From contig JAAZIT010000459.1 in assembly GCA_012800685.1 (NCBI GenBank), positions 1 to 11,729 on the forward strand: a stretch of 11,729 nt of DNA, in the 5' to 3' direction. Under the pieces are notes generated by a model. It was not told the DNA's origin. It made no database searches and saw only the letters and a list, made by a program, of their open reading frames with translations. The position numbers and the translations under genes are program-made. Positions 6,126 to 11,729 of this stretch are shown in pieces (position 1 is the first letter of the stretch; every line of letters starts with the position of its first letter). Origin of the DNA: Clostridiales bacterium. GTDB taxonomy: Bacteria; Bacillota; Clostridia; Oscillospirales; Ruminococcaceae.

Positions 6126-7163
6126 ATGTTTAAAGAAAAAATTCGTGTAGTACAGTACGGCTGTGGAAAAATGGCAAAATACACCTTGCGTTATCTATTT
6201 GAAAAGGGCGCAGAAATTGTTGGGGCAATAGACAATAACCCTGAGGTTGTGGGAATGGACGTAGGCGATTATGCAGAGCTTGGCTGTAAGCTTGGAGTAA
6301 TTATCAGCAGTGATGCAGACGCAGTTTTAGACTCATGTGACGCCGATGTATGTGTACTAACCATTTTTAGCTTTATGAATGACATGAAGCCGTTTATGGA
6401 AAAGGTTGCAAGCCGTGGGATAAACATAATTACCACCTGTGAAGAAGCAATTTATCCATGGACAACCTCTTCAAAAATAACTAACTATCTTGACAAGCTT
6501 GCTAAGGACAACAACTGTACAATAACTGGTTCTGGTATGCAGGATATCTTTTGGGTAAATATGATCGCAGCCGTTGCTGGTGGAGTTCATTCAATAAAGA
6601 AAATAGAGGGTGCTGTAAGCTATAATGTTGAGGATTATGGGCTTGCATTAGCTAAGGCACATGGTTCTGGACTTACTCCAGAGGAATTTGAGGAACAAAT
6701 TGCACACCCTGTAGAGCTTGAACCCGCATATGTTTGGAACTCAAACGAGGCACTTTGTTCAAAGCTTGGACTAACAATAAAAAGTCAATCACAAAAATGC
6801 GTACCATATTTTTATGACAGCGACCTTTATTCTGAAACTCTTGGCGAAACAATTCCAAAGGGAAATTGCATTGGTATGAGTGCCGTTGTAACAACTGAAG
6901 CATTTCAAGGAATAATTATAGAAACTCAATGTATCGGAAAGGTTTATGGACCTGATGACGGAGATATGTGTGATTGGAAGATTACTGGCGAACCTGATAC
7001 AACATTTTTTGTACAAAAGCCTGCTACAGTTGAGCATACCTGTGCTACAGTTGTAAATCGTATCCCCTCACTTCTAAACGCTCCAGCTGGATATTATACT
7101 GTTGAAAAGCTAGAACCTGTTGAATACATGGCTTATCCTATGGAAATGTATTTTGATTATTAA
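6126..7163 (+). CDS. NAD(P)-binding oxidoreductase, dihydrodipicolinate reductase-like / 2,4-diaminopentanoate dehydrogenase family
   Basis: The protein has 345 residues and is cytoplasmic. The N-terminal Rossmann domain shows VVQYGCGKMAKY (dinucleotide loop G12-x-G14-x-x-A17). The second strand ends AID (D36), where an acidic residue usually favours NAD(H). The segment CEEAIYPW (105-112) and the GSG-M-Q-D loop (135-140) match the layout of 2,4-diaminopentanoate dehydrogenase and related dihydrodipicolinate-reductase-N proteins. The C-terminal end (ATVVNRIPSLLNAPAGYYTVEKLEPVEY) is also typical of that group. In ornithine-fermenting Clostridia the characterised enzyme oxidatively deaminates 2,4-diaminopentanoate. 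None of the partner ornithine genes (ornithine aminomutase, AKP thiolase) is nearby, so the substrate here is open. It is a single-gene unit: AAGGAG sits about 8 bases before ATG 6126, and a terminator follows at 7211. Confidence 0.8.
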   Translation: MFKEKIRVVQYGCGKMAKYTLRYLFEKGAEIVGAIDNNPEVVGMDVGDYAELGCKLGVIISSDADAVLDSCDADVCVLTIFSFMNDMKPFMEKVASRGINIITTCEEAIYPWTTSSKITNYLDKLAKDNNCTITGSGMQDIFWVNMIAAVAGGVHSIKKIEGAVSYNVEDYGLALAKAHGSGLTPEEFEEQIAHPVELEPAYVWNSNEALCSKLGLTIKSQSQKCVPYFYDSDLYSETLGETIPKGNCIGMSAVVTTEAFQGIIIETQCIGKVYGPDDGDMCDWKITGEPDTTFFVQKPATVEHTCATVVNRIPSLLNAPAGYYTVEKLEPVEYMAYPMEMYFDY

Positions 7164-7210
7164 TTTTCATCTCATTATTCACATTAAATAAATTTTATTC
7201 AACCCCTAAA

Positions 7211-7255
7211 AAGCCTCATGACACAATTAAACCAGTGTCGTGAGGCTTACTTTTT
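7211..7255 (+). terminator. Intrinsic terminator after the oxidoreductase gene
   Basis: A 14-bp stem pairs 7211-7224 with 7235-7248, with one G-T pair and a 10-nt loop, followed by AC and five T. It lies 47 bases after the stop codon and separates this gene from the CotH gene downstream. Confidence 0.85.
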
Positions 7256-7352
7256 ACATAAATTTCATCAGTTACACATATCTTACATATTATTGTATCA
7301 CTCTTTCTGTTTAGAATATGTTTAATGATAAAATAAAAAAGGATTGATTTAT

Positions 7353-9560
7353 ATGTTTAAAAAAGTAATTGCTACTTCCTGTGGAGTCTTAATGCTTTTA
7401 ACTACAACTACTGCCTGTTCAGACTCGAATTTAAATGTCGCCAAAGCTTCAAGCCAAACTTATATGGAATATACAAGTGCTATATTTGAAAAGGCTATTT
7501 TAAAAATCGAAATAACAACTACAGAAGAAGACTGGGAATATCTTATGGAAAATGCAACGGATAAGCCTTGGATAACTGGTAATGTTACCATTGACGGCGA
7601 AGCATATGATAATGTGGGCGTTAAAACTAAAGGCAATACTTCTTTAAAACAGGTTGCTAGCAGTGATAGCGATAGATACAGCTTAAAAATCGACTTTGAT
7701 AAATATATTGACGGTCAAAGCTGCTATGGACTTGATAGACTTGTTTTAAATAACATATACGCAGATACAACTTATATGAAAGAATACATTTCATACAAGC
7801 TTTTTAATTATATGGAAGTACCAAGCTCTCTTTGTACCTTTGCAGAGATATATGTAAATGGCGAGCAATATGGTGTTTTTCTTGCTTTAGAAGACACTGA
7901 AACAAGCTTTATAACTAGAAATTACGGTTATACAAATTCAGTTAAAACATATAAGCCCGAGTCAATGGATATGGATCAGGAAAATGATAGACTTGAGAAT
8001 AACGAAGACGAGAATAAAACTCAAGATAAAAATCAAATTCCAAATGATAATAATGAAGATAACGAAAATCAAAATCCAGATGACATGAACGGCAATGGCA
8101 ATAGTGGTGGTATGAATGGTGGTGGCATGGGCGGTAATATGCCAGATATGAACATAACAAACATGATTATCATCACGGATAAGGACGGTAACACTGTAGA
8201 GTGGACTGATGTAATTAGTTCAAGTACTTCAACTAACTTTGACGTTGAAAACCTAGAAAGTTTTACCGACTCAGATGGAAATATCACAACTATTTCAGAT
8301 ATTGATATGAGAAGCCTTATGAGCCTTGATTTAACCAAAATTATATCCGCAAAGGACACTAGTGGCAATACTCTTGATTTAAGCAATTATGCTCTTTCTA
8401 TGCAGGGCTTTGGCGGTCAGGGCGGAAACCAGGCACAGGGTGGCATGGGTGGTATGCCTAGTGGTGGTAATGGCGGTGGCATGGGCGGAAATGGCGGTAT
8501 GAGCAGTGGTGGTGTGTCTCTTGTTTATACAGACGATAGCATTGAAAGCTATAGCAATATTTTTGATGAAGCTATAACTGACGTTGATAGCTCCGACCAA
8601 GCAAGGCTAATTAGTTCACTTAAAGCGATAAGCGAGGGAGAAAACCTAGAAGATTATATTGATGTTGATGAGGTATTAAGATATACAGCCTGCAACGTGT
8701 TTTTAGTAAACTTAGATAGCTATTTCTCGTCAATGGGACATAACTATGTTTTAGCTGAAAATAATGGAGTTCTTTCAATGGTTCCATGGGATTATAATCT
8801 AGCATTCGGGACATTTCAAGGCTCAAACGCAAGTGATACAATAAATTTTGCAATTGACACTGTATTTAGTGGAGTTGACGCTGAGGACAGACCAATTATT
8901 GGAAAGCTTTTAGAAAATGAAGAATATGTTGAGACCTATCATAAATATCTAAAACAAATTGCTGAAGAATTTGTTCAATCTGGAATGATGAACCAGCTTA
9001 TTGATGATGCTAACCAATCAATAAAGACATATGTTGAAAATGATAGTACTTCATTTTATACCTACAGCCAGTACACCACTGGGGTTGAAACATTAAAGCT
9101 ATATGGCGAGCTTAGAGCCGAAAGCATTCTAGGACAGCTTGACGGAACTATTCCATCAACAACCTCCGAACAAACCAATAGCGACACTTTAATAGACGCA
9201 TCAGCATTAAATCTTAGCTCCCTAGGCTCAATGGGAGGAAATATGCAGGGTGGAAATATGCAAGGCGGAAATGCCCAACGTCCAGATGATTTTAACAACA
9301 ATACAGATGATAATACTGATACTAATATCCCAGATAATTTTAATGACAATTCAGATGAAAATACCGATACTAATATTTCAGATAATTCTAATGACAATTC
9401 AGATGATAATACCGATACAGATAGTAACACTAATATTAATAAAAAACCACAAGGAAATATGGGTATGCCAGACGATAGTAACCAAACTAATGGTACGCCA
9501 CCTACTCCCCCAGATTTTAACCAACAAGGTGGAACAAACAATGATACTGATGCAGCTTAA
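7353..9560 (+). CDS. CotH kinase family lipoprotein with split kinase domain
   Basis: The protein is 735 residues from ATG 7353. AAGGA at 7339-7343 sits 9 bases upstream; an in-frame TTG at 7344 touches the RBS and is rejected. The signal peptide ends in the lipobox TTAC (Cys22), so it is surface-anchored. The CotH fold begins around 46, with K-G-N-T (93-96). It is then interrupted by an acidic Asn/Asp/Glu linker (about 205-244), a Gly/Met-rich stretch (about 245-267), a ~80-residue module, and a second Gly/Met-rich stretch (about 350-387). The fold resumes at SNIFDEAITD with NLDSYFSS (N453, D455), HNY (463-465) and PWDYNLAFG (478-486), the conserved metal-binding region. The tail is Asp/Asn-rich with 16-residue repeats, then Pro/Gln/Gly-rich. 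CotH in Bacillus phosphorylates spore-coat proteins. Lipoprotein relatives in gut and rumen Clostridia are of uncertain role, so a spore function should not be assumed. Confidence 0.88.
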   Translation: MFKKVIATSCGVLMLLTTTTACSDSNLNVAKASSQTYMEYTSAIFEKAILKIEITTTEEDWEYLMENATDKPWITGNVTIDGEAYDNVGVKTKGNTSLKQVASSDSDRYSLKIDFDKYIDGQSCYGLDRLVLNNIYADTTYMKEYISYKLFNYMEVPSSLCTFAEIYVNGEQYGVFLALEDTETSFITRNYGYTNSVKTYKPESMDMDQENDRLENNEDENKTQDKNQIPNDNNEDNENQNPDDMNGNGNSGGMNGGGMGGNMPDMNITNMIIITDKDGNTVEWTDVISSSTSTNFDVENLESFTDSDGNITTISDIDMRSLMSLDLTKIISAKDTSGNTLDLSNYALSMQGFGGQGGNQAQGGMGGMPSGGNGGGMGGNGGMSSGGVSLVYTDDSIESYSNIFDEAITDVDSSDQARLISSLKAISEGENLEDYIDVDEVLRYTACNVFLVNLDSYFSSMGHNYVLAENNGVLSMVPWDYNLAFGTFQGSNASDTINFAIDTVFSGVDAEDRPIIGKLLENEEYVETYHKYLKQIAEEFVQSGMMNQLIDDANQSIKTYVENDSTSFYTYSQYTTGVETLKLYGELRAESILGQLDGTIPSTTSEQTNSDTLIDASALNLSSLGSMGGNMQGGNMQGGNAQRPDDFNNNTDDNTDTNIPDNFNDNSDENTDTNISDNSNDNSDDNTDTDSNTNINKKPQGNMGMPDDSNQTNGTPPTPPDFNQQGGTNNDTDAA
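9312..9419 (+). repeat. 48-bp in-frame tandem repeat in the CotH tail
   Basis: Two units of 48 bp (9312-9359 and 9360-9407) and a partial third (9408-9419) encode Asn/Asp-rich 16-residue repeats beginning NTDTNI and ending DNSD followed by E or D. Most differences are single bases. Such low-complexity acidic tails occur in surface proteins and can vary in copy number between strains. Confidence 0.8.
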
Positions 9561-9698
9561 AAGCTAGTTCTATTAAAAATTAGTCCCCTATCTTTATTTA
9601 ATAAATAATATTAATTCCTAGCATACTTCTCTATTAAATAGGTTTATAAAAGTTAAGTAATAGAAACAAAATTAAAACTATCGACACTATAAAAATTA

Positions 9699-9750
9699 AA
9701 AACAGATATTAATTCTTCTAACAATTAGAATTAATATCTGTTTTACTTTT
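9699..9750. terminator. Bidirectional terminator between the CotH and MFS genes
   Basis: A perfect 18-bp stem pairs 9699-9716 with 9727-9744 around a 10-nt loop. The arm ends give a T-run in both directions, with ACTTTTAT beyond it rightward and AATTTTTAT leftward. It lies between two convergent genes (stops at 9560 and 9758) and should stop both. It is AT-rich but long. Confidence 0.85.
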
Positions 9751-9757
9751 ATAATAT

Positions 9758-10945
9758 TTAGTTTTGTTTGGTCTTTAAATTTTTAGCTAAAACAATGCAA
9801 ATAATAAGTGCTATTGGAAAAACTATTGCTGATAAAATTCCTATTTTTAGATTATCGTTGAAGAAATCTGAAACAAACCCAACTACTGTTGGTCCTCCTG
9901 CACAGCCAACATCTCCAGCCAAAGCAAGAAATGCAAACATTGCTGTTCCTCCACCCTTTATGTTTACTGTTGACATACTAAATGTTCCGGGCCAAAGTAT
10001 TCCAACGGAAAGCCCACAAAAGCCACAACCAAGAAGCCCAAGAATTGGTGATGAAGTTAAAGAAATCATTAAATATGATATTACGCAGAGAAAGCCACTG
10101 TAAAGCATAAACTTGTTTAAATCAAGTTTATGTCCGTGTTTTCCATATATAGCCCTTGATGTTCCCATTAAGATTGAGAAAAACGCTGGCCCTGTTAAAT
10201 CCCCAATTGACTTTGAAACCCCTAGACCTTTTTCAGCAAATGTAGATGCCCACTGGCTTACAGCCTGTTCACAAGCACCGGCACAAACCATTAATATCAT
10301 CATAAGCCAAAAAACTTTTTTCTTAAAAAGCTCTTTTATAGTTAGAGCCTTTTCGTTCTCTTCAATTAAGTGATTTATTGGAACTGTTGCAAATAAAATT
10401 CCGTTAATAAGCGGAACTAACGCCCAAAGAGCAACTAGTATTCTCCAATTTTCAGTACCGAAAATAGTGAAAAATAGAGTTGACAAAAGCACCACCGCAA
10501 CACAGCCCCAGCAATAAAATGAATGTAAAAGGCTCATTGCTTTTGCCTTGTTGTCAGTAGGACACGCTTCAACAATTGGGCTAACCAAAACCTCTAAAAG
10601 TCCACCACCTATGGCATAGGTTGAAACAGCAATTAGAAGACCCAAAAAGCTGTTATCAAGAAGCTGTGGCAAAATGGCTAGAAAAACTAAGCCAGCCGCT
10701 GCAAACCCATGTGCAATTAACATTGATGCCCTATAACCAATCTTATCAACAAAAGAAATTGAAACAAGGTCAACCAATAGCTGAAGCCCAAAATTCAGAG
10801 TAATAAGTAGTGTTATTTGAGCCAGTGGAATGTCATATGTTTTGTGTAGGGTTAAAAACAAAAGTGGTAGCAAATTGTTTATTATAGCCTGAACCACATA
10901 CCCCATAAAGCACGCCACAAGTGTTTTGTTATAATTTTCTTTCAT
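9758..10945 (-). CDS. Major facilitator superfamily transporter, sugar/fucose permease-like
   Basis: The protein has 395 residues with about 12 hydrophobic segments, an integral inner-membrane protein. The loop between helices 2 and 3 carries DKIGYR (67-72), a version of MFS motif A. A charged central loop (roughly 195-212, with EENEKALTIKELFKKK) separates the two six-helix halves. The second half has Gly-rich helices such as GLLGCGFCGLSVGILWPG. Overall it resembles the fucose:proton symporter-like group, so a sugar substrate is a reasonable guess but is not shown by the sequence. No signal peptide is expected. The start ATG 10945 is preceded by GGTGAT about 5 bases upstream. It sits downstream of rtcB on the same strand, but a strong terminator (11095-11132) and 248 bp separate them, so it is probably transcribed alone. 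I found no convincing promoter in 10946-11094. Confidence 0.87.
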   Translation of the reverse strand: MKENYNKTLVACFMGYVVQAIINNLLPLLFLTLHKTYDIPLAQITLLITLNFGLQLLVDLVSISFVDKIGYRASMLIAHGFAAAGLVFLAILPQLLDNSFLGLLIAVSTYAIGGGLLEVLVSPIVEACPTDNKAKAMSLLHSFYCWGCVAVVLLSTLFFTIFGTENWRILVALWALVPLINGILFATVPINHLIEENEKALTIKELFKKKVFWLMMILMVCAGACEQAVSQWASTFAEKGLGVSKSIGDLTGPAFFSILMGTSRAIYGKHGHKLDLNKFMLYSGFLCVISYLMISLTSSPILGLLGCGFCGLSVGILWPGTFSMSTVNIKGGGTAMFAFLALAGDVGCAGGPTVVGFVSDFFNDNLKIGILSAIVFPIALIICIVLAKNLKTKQN

Positions 10946-11090
10946 ACAATCACCATTAAATTTAACCTGCCAAAGCTGTTAAAAATCTCCCTTAAATAAA
11001 AATATTTGAAATAGCCATTTTGCAATATGCTAACACAAAGATATGAATAGCTTTAACTCTATACCCAAACTTTATGTAAATAACTTAAAT

Positions 11091-11132
11091 GCCAAACAAA
11101 AACCCACCAGGTTTTTTTAAACTGGTGGGTTT
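11091..11132 (-). terminator. Intrinsic terminator after rtcB
   Basis: Read leftward, an 11-bp stem with six consecutive G-C-rich pairs (arms 11132-11122 and 11110-11100, 11-nt loop) is followed by TTTTTGTTT. It lies about 60 bases beyond the rtcB stop codon. The T-run favours leftward termination. Confidence 0.85.
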
Positions 11133-11193
11133 ATAATATTGTAATTAAATAGCATCGACGGATTGGAAACTGTTTTAGTTTTTTAGATATAAT

Positions 11194-11729
11194 CTATCCC
11201 TTGACTACACCGACGGTAAACAGTTTTTTAACTGGTTCAACTAAATCCTGCTGATTTGCCATAACCTCGTCAATGTCTTTGTATGCAAACCTTGATTCCT
11301 CTGCCACGTCGGCTTTATTGTGTTTTCCAAGAACAACGTCTAGGTTTTTCAAGTCAACCATTACCGATTCAACTGAAAAAGCCTTGATCGCACCTTTTCT
11401 GGAATATCTTCTTCCTGCCCCATGAGATGATGACATAAAACTATCTGGGTTTCCCTTTCCTCTCACAATATAGCTAAAGCTCCCCATTGCTCCTGGAATA
11501 ATTGCAAGCTCGCCTTTTCTTGCCTGTATTGCTCCCTTTCGGTGAACCCATACGTTTTTGTTAAAGTGATTTTCAAGCTGTGCAAAATTATGGTGACAAT
11601 TTATCTCACCTGAATATTCAGCAGTCATTTCTAATGACTTTTCAACAACCTCTGAAAAAATTCCTTTAACCCTTTCAAGCATTCTCGCTCTATTTTCATA
11701 AGCAAAATCCATTGAAAGCTTCATCCAAT
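11194..11729 (-). CDS. rtcB: RNA-splicing ligase RtcB, C-terminal part (cut by window edge)
   Basis: The open frame runs through the right edge of the window. The ATG at 11724 is internal, because the frame continues with a Trp codon before it. About 177 C-terminal residues are visible. They include CHHNF (codons for HH at 11590-11595), which holds a Mn2+-binding His, then GAMGSFSYIVRG. SHGAGR follows (His codon at 11422-11424), the histidine that carries GMP in the RtcB mechanism. RtcB joins 2',3'-cyclic phosphate or 3'-phosphate RNA ends to 5'-OH ends using GTP and manganese, in RNA repair or tRNA splicing. The key C-terminal residues are intact, so the enzyme looks functional. Its start, its promoter and any neighbouring partner such as archease or RtcR/RtcA lie outside the window. 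Confidence 0.93.
   Translation of the reverse strand, partial: WMKLSMDFAYENRARMLERVKGIFSEVVEKSLEMTAEYSGEINCHHNFAQLENHFNKNVWVHRKGAIQARKGELAIIPGAMGSFSYIVRGKGNPDSFMSSSHGAGRRYSRKGAIKAFSVESVMVDLKNLDVVLGKHNKADVAEESRFAYKDIDEVMANQQDLVEPVKKLFTVGVVKG

Noticed and set aside
7344..7346. TTG as start of the CotH gene
   Set aside because: It directly abuts the AAGGA ribosome-binding site with no spacer. ATG 7353 has a 9-base spacer and begins a normal lipoprotein signal (MFKK).
8069..9541. Several antisense open frames and one alternative-frame + frame (9250-9567) within the CotH gene
   Set aside because: They arise from the repetitive Gly/Met- and Asn/Asp-coding DNA. Their translations are low-complexity (His/Tyr, Val/Leu/Ser or Ile/Met/Thr rich) and no start signals are present.
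7353..9560. Calling the CotH protein a spore-coat protein
   Set aside because: The lipobox signal peptide, Gly/Met-rich inserts and lack of sporulation neighbours or a visible sporulation-sigma promoter do not support a coat location.
9768..10373. Two open frames on the + strand across the MFS gene
   Set aside because: They are antisense to a convincing 12-helix transporter. They have Pro/Lys-rich translations with no motifs and no initiation signals.

Overview
The window is AT-rich bacterial DNA. It uses strong AGGAGG-type ribosome-binding sites, lipobox signal peptides and many intrinsic terminators. Gene content includes a secreted GH5 glycanase, a large CotH-kinase lipoprotein and a paired DUF6323/DUF6179-like operon. 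Together these suggest an anaerobic, probably fibre-associated member of Clostridia (Bacillota), most like Lachnospirales. This placement is inference from gene content and style; no rRNA or tRNA is present to anchor it. I saw no insertion sequence, phage gene, CRISPR array or tRNA.

Layout from left to right. (1) 42-914 (+): a membrane-anchored NodB-type polysaccharide deacetylase with its own terminator, followed by a 460-bp gap holding a degenerate ~14-bp repeat array. (2) 1375-2568 (+): a GH5 glycoside hydrolase lipoprotein with its own terminator. (3) 4130-2716 (-): a two-gene operon of uncharacterised proteins, which I recognise tentatively as a DUF6323 protein followed by a DUF6179 protein. 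Its promoter region is the most unusual part of the window. A near-consensus leftward promoter and a near-consensus rightward promoter face each other about 55 bp apart. The rightward one is followed about 100 nt later by an intrinsic terminator, which predicts a short RNA overlapping the 5' end of the operon mRNA. (4) 5620-4476 (-): two GNAT acetyltransferases separated by 122 bp. (5) 6126-7163 (+): a Rossmann-fold oxidoreductase of the dihydrodipicolinate reductase / 2,4-diaminopentanoate dehydrogenase superfamily, with a long hairpin-containing leader and its own terminator. (6) 7353-9560 (+): a CotH-type protein-kinase-fold lipoprotein, with Gly/Met-rich and acidic inserts splitting the kinase domain and an Asp/Asn-rich repeat tail. 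(7) 10945-9758 (-): an MFS transporter, convergent with the CotH gene and sharing a perfect 18-bp bidirectional terminator hairpin with it. (8) 11729-11194 (-): the 3' part of rtcB (RNA ligase), cut by the window edge.

Most genes are single-gene transcription units bounded by their own hairpins. The only clear functional grouping is the DUF6323/DUF6179 pair. The deacetylase, GH5 enzyme and CotH protein all carry N-terminal signal/anchor sequences, so they probably act at the cell surface, but nothing in the sequence shows that they are co-regulated.
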